DNA of 64,000 bases from Vibrio sp. UBA2441. Its GTDB lineage: Bacteria; Pseudomonadota; Gammaproteobacteria; Enterobacterales; Vibrionaceae. Numbering within the stretch: the first letter of the stretch is position 1; the number at the start of each line of letters is the position of its first letter. The position numbers were made by a program, and so were the translations under genes. The DNA is taken from positions 1 to 64,000 of the forward strand of contig DDQN01000062.1 of the NCBI GenBank assembly GCA_002342685.1, read 5' to 3'. Shown piece after piece: positions 35,992 to 43,784 of the stretch. Under the pieces are notes generated by a model, which had not been told where the DNA came from, made no database searches, and saw nothing but the letters and a program-made list of their open reading frames with translations.

Positions 35992-36897
35992 TTAAGCTAA
36001 GGTCTCTTTAAACTGCTGTAACAGTTCTCTCTGTTTATCGGTCAGATTAGTAGGGGTAACCACTTTTATTTTCACTAACAAATCACCCGTTTCACCTTTG
36101 CGACTGGTGACACCTTTACCTTTCACTTTAAATTTTCGGCCGTTTTGCGTACCTGCTGGAATTTTTAGTTTAAAGCGATTGTCCAAGGCCTGAACTTCGA
36201 GTTCTCCACCAAGAGCTGCTGTGGCTATGTTAATTTCCGCATTGCAGATTAAATCGTTTTCTTCTCGTTCTAAATAGGCATGAGTACGGATCAATATTTT
36301 GACAAACATATTGCCAGAGGGGCCACCATTAACACCCGGGCCACCTTTACCCGAAAATCGGATCTTCTCTCCCTCTTTAATGCCTTTAGGGATTTTGATA
36401 TTAATTTTCTTCTGCTCACCACTGAGCGGCAATTCAACCACTTTATCAGCACCCTGAATGGCATCAACAAAATCAACCGTAACAGAAAACTCTAGATCCT
36501 GACCTTTTTGTGGACGAGCTTGTCGGCCTCTACTTTGAGAAAAAATGTCATCAAAGCCACCGAAACCACCACCGCCAAAGCCTTGTCCTCGTTGTCTGAA
36601 AGCATCACCAAAAATATCATCAAACCCACCACCATAGCCTTGCGACCGACCATGACCGCCAGAACCGCTGTTTTCAAAAGCAGCATGACCAAACTGGTCG
36701 TATTGGCGTCGCTTTTCAGCATCCGTCAATATTTCGTATGCTTGTTTGACTTCCTTAAAGCTAGCTTCTGCTGACGTATCATCTGGGTTTTTATCCGGAT
36801 GATATTTCATCGCCATTTTTTTATAGGCTTTTTTGATTTCTTTTTCTGAGGCATCTTTCGAGACACCGAGCACGCTGTAATAGTCGCGTTTGGACAT
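35992..36897 (-). CDS. CbpA-type DnaJ co-chaperone
   Basis: J-protein of 301 residues. J domain (1-70) with the HPD tripeptide in KYHPDKNP, a Gly/Phe-rich linker (about 75-130) and the two-part C-terminal substrate domain. The zinc-finger CxxCxGxG repeats of DnaJ are absent, so it is a class B (CbpA-like) co-chaperone of DnaK. Its downstream partner in other bacteria is often cbpM, absent here. A YqaE peptide gene lies 14 bases upstream in the same direction. Confidence 0.9.
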   Translation of the reverse strand: MSKRDYYSVLGVSKDASEKEIKKAYKKMAMKYHPDKNPDDTSAEASFKEVKQAYEILTDAEKRRQYDQFGHAAFENSGSGGHGRSQGYGGGFDDIFGDAFRQRGQGFGGGGFGGFDDIFSQSRGRQARPQKGQDLEFSVTVDFVDAIQGADKVVELPLSGEQKKINIKIPKGIKEGEKIRFSGKGGPGVNGGPSGNMFVKILIRTHAYLEREENDLICNAEINIATAALGGELEVQALDNRFKLKIPAGTQNGRKFKVKGKGVTSRKGETGDLLVKIKVVTPTNLTDKQRELLQQFKETLA

Positions 36898-36911
36898 GCT
36901 AATAACTCGCC

Positions 36912-37103
36912 TTATTTATTTTTTAATGCTTGTTCAATTTTTTGGTCAGTCTTATATTGGCTCAATGCGTAGACAGACCAAATTGCAGCAGGAATCCAAC
37001 CGACTAAGGTGAGCTGCAATACCAAACAAATAACGCCAGCAAACGGACGTCCAATCGTGAAAAACTGTAGCCACGGAATCAAAATTGCCAATAATAGTCT
37101 CAA
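36912..37103 (-). CDS. YqaE/Pmp3-family membrane peptide
   Basis: Sixty-three residues with two hydrophobic helices (about 2-20 and 22-46) and a charged C-terminal tail. The pattern RPFAGVICLVLQLTLVGWIPAAIWSVYAL matches the Pmp3/YqaE family, small stress-induced inner-membrane proteins of unclear mechanism. It lies directly upstream of the J-protein gene, supporting a membrane or protein stress unit. Confidence 0.85.
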   Translation of the reverse strand: MRLLLAILIPWLQFFTIGRPFAGVICLVLQLTLVGWIPAAIWSVYALSQYKTDQKIEQALKNK

Positions 37104-37489
37104 CGTAATATCCTTGTAGATAAAAATAGGCGAGTAGAACTCTAAATTATGCCGATTATACTCAAAAACGAGCTTCTTGAGCTAATTTAACCTCAGTTCA
37201 GGACAAATTAAGTATTAAACCCACTGATGTTACAGCCAATTTACCAACTAAACGACTGATTATTCCAACCTGTTCACACGATTCGATGGTAATTTTTGAT
37301 CACCAACAACCTCATCGTTTTCCCGCTTCTCGACGAAGAAAAAGGCATTCACTCACTGAAAACTGGATACCTAAGGAAAGCAGTTAACAATTTGCTCTAG
37401 CACGTTGCTGTAAACATCATTGCCTTCATCAAAAGGTGTACATATATGTAGGTGGCCCTTCTGTGAATATTCACAATTACCTATATAAC
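37104..37489. other. Non-coding stretch
   Basis: No supported gene. It lies downstream of the sensor kinase and upstream of the YqaE gene, so it should hold the YqaE promoter. The right part runs into transposase remnant sequence. Confidence 0.4.
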
Positions 37490-37558
37490 CAAACATCGAA
37501 GATAACGGTAAAGGCCACTTTTGGGAGAGCCGCTTTAAAAGCCAAACGCTTTTAGATG
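37490..37558 (+). pseudogene. Fragment of a REP-associated transposase gene
   Basis: These 69 bases match the intact transposase gene at 47117-47185 with only two differences, and would encode the segment KGHFWESRFKSQ. The match stops abruptly on both sides. It is immediately followed by a REP-type GGGACAGGCACT. Confidence 0.85.
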
Positions 37559-37565
37559 CGTTAGT

Positions 37566-37578
37566 GGGACAGGCACTA
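37566..37578. repeat. REP-type motif GGGACAGGCACTA
   Basis: The same 13-mer occurs at 43179-43191, with an inverted copy at 43307-43317. It adjoins the transposase fragment and fits the short repeats mobilised by REP-associated transposases. Confidence 0.6.
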
Positions 37579-37593
37579 CGATAAGACAAAAGA

Positions 37594-40542
37594 TCATACT
37601 GTGTTATTTTCATCCATATTTTTAGGAATATCGATAGTAAACTCAAGCCCACCAGTTTCGATAGGTACTGCTTTAATTTTCCCCAAAAGTTTAGTCGTCA
37701 CATAGTTGTAGGCGATGTGGGCGCCTAACCCCATACTGCCTTTACTTCGCGTGCTGGTAAAAAACGGATCAAATATTTTTTCGATACTGTTTTTTTCCAT
37801 ACCTTTTCCGTTGTCACGATATGAGATCAGAATACGGCTCTGTTTCTCGGTTGCGGAAATAATTATTTCACCGCTGTCCTTCTCTGAAAAACCGTGCTCC
37901 AGACTATTGTTTAATAAAATATTTATTACCTTGGTTAAGGCCTGAACATAAGAGAACATGACCAGTGACTTGTCGATATCTACTCTGATAATAATACTGT
38001 CGGACAGATCTCTTGGACACGATTTCACTGCAGTATCAACAGTATTGAACAAGGAAAAATGTGATGGACTTTCTAGCCTAACATCGGCGCTGACTTCTCT
38101 GAAACATTGAATAAGATTGATGATTTTATTGACCGATTCAAGTTCGATAGTATGGCACTGCGTAAGCTGTTCTAGAATTGACTGTAAAAGTTCTTTGGTC
38201 AGTTCATTGCGTTCAAGCATATTGTTCACCGCTACGACCTGTTCCGACGCCATGGTGGTGGACGTCAGAATAATGCCTGCTGGCGTATTGATTTCGTGAG
38301 CAATGCCCGCGACAAGCGCGGTCAGCGATACCATTTTTTCAGCTTCGACTAACTGATGCTGTATGGTTTTTATTTCATCAAGAGCAAGTTTGAGTTCGTT
38401 GTTACTTTGCTTAAGCTCACTGGTTCGCAATTCGACACGGTATTCCAAACTTTCATTGAGATCCTTAAGGGCTAATTCTGCCTCTTTTCTTGATTGGTTC
38501 TCTTTTTCCAATAGCTGGATAGTGCCCTGCTGGCGTCGGTCGTGATCTTCTAAAAGTTTCTGTTTCTCCCCGTAAAAGTTAACTTTATTCAGAAGCTCCG
38601 TCGGGGACAGTTCATGCCGGGACAGAATGTTCGCGTAGTATTTAGATAATGTTTGCCTCTCTTCTGGATCCACCAGGCCTGACTCCCGAATTTCCTGATG
38701 GGCACTCGCCATACCGATCACACCAGCTAATACATGGGTCAGACAAGAAATTAACTCCGCTAATTGGGCAATGTTTATCTGTTTTTCTTCAGTTAAATTT
38801 ACTCGTTTCAGACAATGTTCAACTTTTTTATTCGCCTCATGTCGGCTCATATATTTAGAGTAAATATTAATAGCTCGTTGTTTTTTATCTAAAATAAGAA
38901 TGCTACCGGGCACGTCTTGCTGCGTTTCGTACAAACCGCGGATATCTGCCGAAGAAAAATCATCAAAAAATACGCTGACTTGTTCAGAGACAGGAGTATC
39001 TGCACGATAATAGCTAGAAATAAAGATAAACGCCGTAATGTTAAAGCTTAAACTCCAAAACAGGCTATTCGCCATAGGGGACAGTCCCGTAATACCAAAC
39101 AAAGATTCAGGAATAAACCAACTGATCCCAAACAGGCCTTGCTCAATAATGTTACTTTCAATTAACCCACTACGTACAAAGGTTGGGAACATTGATGTAT
39201 AGAACCAAATGCAAGCACCGATAATTATGCCGGTAGCCGCACCTTCTAAATTGGCTTTACGCCAGAGCAAACCTCCGAATAGCGCTGGTGCAAATTGCAA
39301 TACCGCAATAAAAGAGATGCTGCCCAGCTCTATTAGCAAATAATTGTCTCCCATTAATCGATAATAAAGCAGCACAATAAATAGAATGATAAACACACTG
39401 GCCCGGCGAACATTTAGAAGCTTTGATTTCAGCCAATGGAGTTTTTTATTCTGCTCAATCAGAGGAACAAACAAGTGATTTGTCACCATAGTCGACAAGG
39501 TCATAGTACAAACAATTATCATGCAGGAAGCCGCCGCAAAACCACCGAGAAACACCATAGCTGCGAGTGCTGGCATATTTAACTCAATAGGGATAAGCAA
39601 CAGAAGCATATCTTTAATTGGTTCATTGGGTAAAAGCCACTCACCTGCTATTGCTACGGGAATAACAAATAGGTTAATGAGCAGCATATAAAGCGAAAGC
39701 TGCCACCTGGCACTTGCTACATGACGAGGGTCAGAGCACTCCACGACACCAACGTGAAATTGCCTAGGCAAGATGATTATACCTACAGCCCCTAAAACCA
39801 TCATCGAGAACCAGTTAGAGATCTCCGGCGGTTGACTAAATACATTGAAGTTCAGTTGTTCGTTAAACACTTGAGACTGAAGAAGATCTCCACTCATTAC
39901 CAATTGAATTTCATCGAATAAGGTATAGCTGATTATTGCTCCGGCGATCAAAAATACCGCCAGTTTGAATAGGCTAGCCATTGCCAATGCCAGCATCATT
40001 CCAACATGACGTTCAGTTGGGTCGAGCTTTCTCACACCAGCGAAAATAGTGATTAACGACATGATAATAATAACGATAACATCAAGATTCTTGGCAAGAT
40101 GACTGGAAGGTTGCAACTGAGTAACGACCAAAAACGTATTTATCATCGGTGCTACTTGGATAGTAAGATAAGGCACAATACCTAACAGACAGATAATACT
40201 AACCATAGATGCTAAAAATCGAGAGTTTTGATATCTGGCAGATAAAAAATCAGCCAGACTTGTTGAGTGGTAATAAGTTTTTAACTGAACCATCTTTGCC
40301 ACTAATGGCGCAAATATTATCAATCCCAGAGTGGCACCCAAATAGATGGTTATTGGCTGGATGTTTTGCGATGAAGCCAAACCAATATTTCCGTAAAACG
40401 TCCAGGACGTACAATACACGGCAAGGCTCAATGAATAGATAGCTGAAGAATAATTGGAAAACTTTCGTTTGTTCCTCTCGCCTAAAATGGCAATAACGAA
40501 GAATATGAGCAAATATATAATCAGCAATATAAAGACTATCAC
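37594..40542 (-). CDS. PutP-like sensor histidine kinase
   Basis: Membrane sensor kinase of 982 residues. Residues 1-500 form a sodium:solute symporter-type domain with about thirteen helices, followed by a linker with a coiled coil (about 660-730). The HisKA motif GIAHEINTPAG has its phospho-acceptor His near residue 745. The HATPase carries N-box NNSLEHGF, G1 YRDNGKGM and G2 GSMGLGAHI. The architecture matches the CbrA/CrbS group that senses small carbon or nitrogen compounds through the transporter domain. No receiver domain and no response-regulator gene lie nearby. It overlaps the small membrane protein gene by four bases. Confidence 0.9.
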   Translation of the reverse strand: MIVFILLIIYLLIFFVIAILGERNKRKFSNYSSAIYSLSLAVYCTSWTFYGNIGLASSQNIQPITIYLGATLGLIIFAPLVAKMVQLKTYYHSTSLADFLSARYQNSRFLASMVSIICLLGIVPYLTIQVAPMINTFLVVTQLQPSSHLAKNLDVIVIIIMSLITIFAGVRKLDPTERHVGMMLALAMASLFKLAVFLIAGAIISYTLFDEIQLVMSGDLLQSQVFNEQLNFNVFSQPPEISNWFSMMVLGAVGIIILPRQFHVGVVECSDPRHVASARWQLSLYMLLINLFVIPVAIAGEWLLPNEPIKDMLLLLIPIELNMPALAAMVFLGGFAAASCMIIVCTMTLSTMVTNHLFVPLIEQNKKLHWLKSKLLNVRRASVFIILFIVLLYYRLMGDNYLLIELGSISFIAVLQFAPALFGGLLWRKANLEGAATGIIIGACIWFYTSMFPTFVRSGLIESNIIEQGLFGISWFIPESLFGITGLSPMANSLFWSLSFNITAFIFISSYYRADTPVSEQVSVFFDDFSSADIRGLYETQQDVPGSILILDKKQRAINIYSKYMSRHEANKKVEHCLKRVNLTEEKQINIAQLAELISCLTHVLAGVIGMASAHQEIRESGLVDPEERQTLSKYYANILSRHELSPTELLNKVNFYGEKQKLLEDHDRRQQGTIQLLEKENQSRKEAELALKDLNESLEYRVELRTSELKQSNNELKLALDEIKTIQHQLVEAEKMVSLTALVAGIAHEINTPAGIILTSTTMASEQVVAVNNMLERNELTKELLQSILEQLTQCHTIELESVNKIINLIQCFREVSADVRLESPSHFSLFNTVDTAVKSCPRDLSDSIIIRVDIDKSLVMFSYVQALTKVINILLNNSLEHGFSEKDSGEIIISATEKQSRILISYRDNGKGMEKNSIEKIFDPFFTSTRSKGSMGLGAHIAYNYVTTKLLGKIKAVPIETGGLEFTIDIPKNMDENNTV

Positions 40543-40742
40543 TCATTATCCTTCTCAGAAGATGTAGAGCTCTGCTTGGAAAAAAGCGGGGATACCCCGA
40601 GGAAAACGATGAGTGCTAACCAAATAGCAAAAGGAGAGATCCAAAAAACATAGGGGCTTAAAGGGGTACCTAACAATACCGGCCAACTAAACGCCATTAG
40701 GATGAAGTAAATTAGCAACCAAAAAACTGGCGAAGACTTCAT
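40539..40742 (-). CDS. Small two-helix membrane protein preceding the sensor kinase
   Basis: Sixty-seven residues: two hydrophobic helices (about 7-25 and 31-51) and a polar, Ser/Glu-rich C-terminal tail. It resembles the DUF3311-type short proteins encoded before symporter-family genes. The four-base overlap with the PutP-like kinase indicates translational coupling and perhaps a subunit relationship. Confidence 0.75.
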   Translation of the reverse strand: MKSSPVFWLLIYFILMAFSWPVLLGTPLSPYVFWISPFAIWLALIVFLGVSPLFSKQSSTSSEKDNE

Positions 40743-40921
40743 TGAAATGCCCAGTTATTCTACATATCATAATTCTAGAGTAGTTATTGATATATTTGTA
40801 GATACTGACGTAATTTCCCTCAAGGGAGTGCAATCTTATATATTAGAACAAATCTTTAACACATTGAGTTACATGACTTTATACATTACAGATCAATGCT
40901 ACCTTGTCTGTTAGTCAGATA

Positions 40922-40941
40922 CTCGCTTCAGAGAAAGCGAG
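40922..40941. terminator. Hairpin downstream of the DoxX gene
   Basis: CTCGCTT/AAGCGAG stem with a six-base loop. The T-run (CATCATTTTTA) is on the plus-strand side, so minus-strand termination is doubtful. Confidence 0.4.
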
Positions 40942-40961
40942 CATCATTTTTACAACATTAA

Positions 40962-41387
40962 TTATTGTTGGTCTGGACGTACAGCGTACTTACCCGGGCC
41001 TATTAACAAAATAGCTATTGCAGCAAATAAATACGTACCTACACCTTCTACAGCCCAAGCACCAAATTTATTCAACGTAAATAGATCACCAGTATGAAGT
41101 AGCCCAATAATAACTAAACAAGTTCCGATAACAAAAGAAGAGGCTACGCGAGTATAAACACCAAAGGCAACAAGCAAAGGTGCAATAACTTCACCAAGAT
41201 ATACCCCATAAGCAAAAAAAGCAGGTAAACCCAGATCTACAAACAAACCTTCAATAAAACTGGTACCAGCGTATATTTTATGCACACCATGCAATAAAAA
41301 CATTACACTAAAGCTGACTCTAAGAATTAACTTTCCTAAATCTGGGTAGTTCACTTTTGATTCAAGACTATCAATTAACGTATTCAT
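40962..41387 (-). CDS. DoxX-family membrane protein
   Basis: Four-helix inner-membrane protein of 141 residues with the DoxX motif LRVSFSVMFLLHGVHKI near the start and GVYLGEVIAPLLVAFGVYTR in the middle. The family is linked to quinone-coupled or thiosulfate redox processes and to oxidative stress, but many members are uncharacterised. It is divergent from a LysR gene 334 bases away, which may regulate it. Confidence 0.85.
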   Translation of the reverse strand: MNTLIDSLESKVNYPDLGKLILRVSFSVMFLLHGVHKIYAGTSFIEGLFVDLGLPAFFAYGVYLGEVIAPLLVAFGVYTRVASSFVIGTCLVIIGLLHTGDLFTLNKFGAWAVEGVGTYLFAAIAILLIGPGKYAVRPDQQ

Positions 41388-41721
41388 ATTTAAAACCCTA
41401 TAGTGATATGATTTCCAAGTCGTTTATGTTGCTTTCCTACTTTGTAGCTTATACCTACATTTTTTGTATGGTTATCGGAATGTTTTCAACAACATATTCA
41501 ACTTTTTTGAACGAGATTTAATAAAGATAACAAGACTTATTTCCGTCACCATTTCAGAGAATGATCATTGTTGTCTCGGTTTATAAAATCCAATGGGCAA
41601 CTTATACTTATGTTTTTGTTCTTGTTCTTGTTCTTGTTCTTGTTCTTGTTCTTGTTAAGATGCAATGTAACGGTTACATTGTTGAAATCTATCTAGTTAT
41701 TTAATTTTTAACGCCACCCTC
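41388..41721. promoter_or_regulatory. Divergent DoxX/LysR promoter region with tandem repeat
   Basis: The gap holds AT-rich promoter sequence and, at 41618-41656, about 6.5 copies of a hexanucleotide repeat. The repeat lies about 65-105 bases before the LysR start. Confidence 0.5.
41618..41656 (+). repeat. Hexanucleotide tandem repeat (GTTCTT) x 6.5
   Basis: Six uninterrupted GTTCTT units plus a half unit. Such arrays gain and lose units by slipped-strand mispairing and can change promoter spacing. There is no reading frame across it. Confidence 0.95.
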
Positions 41722-42615
41722 ATGAAAAATGTAATACCGTTAGACGCTTTAATCGCTTTGGACATGATAGACAAGAAAGGTAGTTTTGCCGCTGCAGCTG
41801 AATCTTTGTATAAAGCACCCTCTTCTCTAACTTATACTATAAAAAAACTCGAAGATGACATTGGTATGTCTCTGTTTGATCGTAGCAACCATAAGGCTGA
41901 ACTTACTGAGGCCGGGAAGATAGTGCTCAAACAAGGTAGGCAGATCCTATTTGCATCTGAGAAGTTAGTTGAGTCCGTCAGGCAATTTGAATCGGGCTGG
42001 GAGAGAAAGTTACGCATCGCCCGAGATACACTAATTGATGAAGATAAGCTGATTGATGTCTGCAAGGATTTTGAACAACTAAATAAACACGTTGAGCTTT
42101 CACTAACGGTAGAGGTTCTGGGGGGCGTGTGGGATGCCTTGTATTGCGACAAAGTCGATATCGTTATTGGCGGCAGCGGCGAGGCTCCAACAGGCAGGTT
42201 TGGCACTCATAAAATAGGTGAAATATCATTTGTATTTGCCATCGCACCTTTTCATCCACTAGCCTCTTATCAAGGTGTCATCAAGCAGGAAGATCTGATC
42301 AATTACCCATCGATTGTCATAGCAGATACCTCACAAACGCTAGAGGCAAAGTGCAGCGGCTACTACCCGAGCAGCCATGTGATTAGAGTCAGCAGTATTG
42401 AATCTAAACTCAATTTTCAACGTAAAGGGGTTGGGGTTGGCTTCCTTCCCACCCGCAATGCCCAACCCTATATCGATAGTGGAGAGCTAATTGTCAAATC
42501 ATGTGAAGTCGCCAAGCCAAACCAAGATATATATATCGCCTGGAACAAAAAACAAGAAGGTAAAGCGCTTGAATGGTTTATCGAAAAACTATGTTCCACT
42601 AAATGGTTTGAGTAA
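41722..42615 (+). CDS. LysR-family transcriptional regulator
   Basis: LTTR of 297 residues: winged HTH with IDKKGSFAAAAESLYKAPSSLTYTIKKLEDDIGMSLFDR (about 17-55), a linker helix, and a periplasmic-binding-type effector domain (about 95-290). LTTRs usually control a divergent gene, here doxX. The tandem hexanucleotide repeat upstream could make its expression variable. Confidence 0.87.
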   Translation: MKNVIPLDALIALDMIDKKGSFAAAAESLYKAPSSLTYTIKKLEDDIGMSLFDRSNHKAELTEAGKIVLKQGRQILFASEKLVESVRQFESGWERKLRIARDTLIDEDKLIDVCKDFEQLNKHVELSLTVEVLGGVWDALYCDKVDIVIGGSGEAPTGRFGTHKIGEISFVFAIAPFHPLASYQGVIKQEDLINYPSIVIADTSQTLEAKCSGYYPSSHVIRVSSIESKLNFQRKGVGVGFLPTRNAQPYIDSGELIVKSCEVAKPNQDIYIAWNKKQEGKALEWFIEKLCSTKWFE

Positions 42616-42983
42616 ATATTCCTATTAAGTATTCCTATTAAGGACACACACCACCAAACTCGCTGATATGAGAAAATCATATACAAATATAGATCCAAAC
42701 CTCTATTTGTGGATGACGTGGTTCACATTTTTTATACCATTCAAACCATACCCCACCTTGCAATAATTATGTCAACCCATTGTATTTAAATAGTTATATC
42801 CAATATTCCTTATTTGATACTGTTATTATTGACCCTATACAATTGTTGCTAACTGTCTAATTTTCACACAAAAGTACATTGTGAGTTTTTTAGTGTTATT
42901 TCCGTCACGGTTGGTAGAGAAGCAAAACTTTTATCATCGCCCAAATTAATTTTTGGGACCATCTAATCAATAAAGGATGATAC
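42616..42983. other. Non-coding stretch before the pullulanase remnant
   Basis: No gene seen. It contains AGGACACACACC (42641-42652), repeated near the end of the GGDEF-EAL gene (46531-46542), and AT-rich promoter-like sequence before the pullulanase remnant with AAGGATG just upstream of its GTG. Confidence 0.4.
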
Positions 42984-43173
42984 GTGAAACTTAAATACAT
43001 CAAAGACTGTTATAACCGCTTTGACCGTTGGATTATTAACAGCCTGTAATGGCAGCAGCAATAGCGATAGCAGCAATGATACAGGAAATAACGCTTCTGC
43101 CACTCAGGGTTTGTTTTCTGCTGGCAAGAACGAAGTTGTTATTTACTACAAACGCTCTGAACCACGGACATAA
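42984..43173 (+). pseudogene. 5' remnant of a pullulanase-type lipoprotein gene
   Basis: From 42997 one frame encodes TSKTVITALTVGLLTACNG, a signal peptide with the lipobox LTAC, followed by a Ser/Asn/Asp-rich linker and NEVVIYYKRSEP. The last part matches the start of the pullulanase-associated (PUD) domain of secreted pullulanases. The natural start (GTG 42984, RBS AAGGATG) is in another frame: one extra base in the AAA at 42993-42995 would explain it. The gene is cut after about 60 codons, five bases before a REP motif. Only the N-terminus is left, so no enzyme is made. Confidence 0.75.
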
Positions 43174-43177
43174 CTCC

Positions 43178-43318
43178 GGGGACAGGCACTACAAAAAATC
43201 AGAAAAAAATAATGCAATGTCTTTAACCCGAATTAGCTTGCTTCTCATCTGTTGATACACAACAAAAACTTCAAACTTGCCAAATCACTTAAGTGCAAAG
43301 AACTTAAGTGCCTGTCCT
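43178..43318. repeat. REP pair enclosing about 115 bases
   Basis: GGGACAGGCACTA (43179-43191) and the inverted AAGTGCCTGTCC (43306-43317) bracket non-coding sequence, like a small REP-flanked element. The left copy ends the pullulanase remnant. The same motif also stands beside the transposase fragment at 37566. Confidence 0.65.
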
Positions 43319-43784
43319 GACAAAAAACACAGCCTCCTTGACTATTATTTTATGTTTTTATATTGCTAAATATGCGCAGTGTTGTCTATGTTTAAAATGC
43401 TAGGTAACGTCAATTGTGCTAAATATTAAACCACAAATCAGGCTGAGTATGATGAATATAATAAATACGGCTACAGTGGATGAACAGGTTGGTTATTCAG
43501 AAAATGAACAACCATCGCTTACTGTAAATAAAAATATCCTCCTCCCCCCGCATGCAGATGGTACATCATCCTGCTTCACTCAATTTCTCTACAGAAAAAG
43601 AGATTTTGCTAGCGCAAGTGTTCGTTTTCAACAAAATAGACGGTTGTCTTTGTCATTGAGCAAATAGCTCTATGTTTAAAGACCAGCAGATATAAGCAAG
43701 CCAACTCTCGGCGGTTAGGGAAAAATCTACAGCCTGCTTATTTGGATCATATGAGAAAAATGTTGTCAGCAAAAATACGACATT
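43319..43784. other. Non-coding or decayed stretch
   Basis: No supported gene. Two short open frames at 43416-43667 and about 43551-43656 lack ribosome sites and family features. The final 100 bases probably contain the promoter of the GGDEF-EAL gene. Confidence 0.4.

Noticed and set aside
37371..37652. Minus-strand frame of 93 codons overlapping the kinase end
   Set aside because: It is antisense to the RAYT fragment and has no family features; the plus-strand match to the transposase explains the sequence.
41618..41656. Possible CRISPR-like array
   Set aside because: Units are six bases with no spacers; it is a simple tandem repeat.
43416..43667. Open frame of 83 codons starting at GTG
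   Set aside because: No ribosome site, no recognisable domain, irregular composition, and it lies in a decayed region between REP repeats and the GGDEF-EAL promoter.
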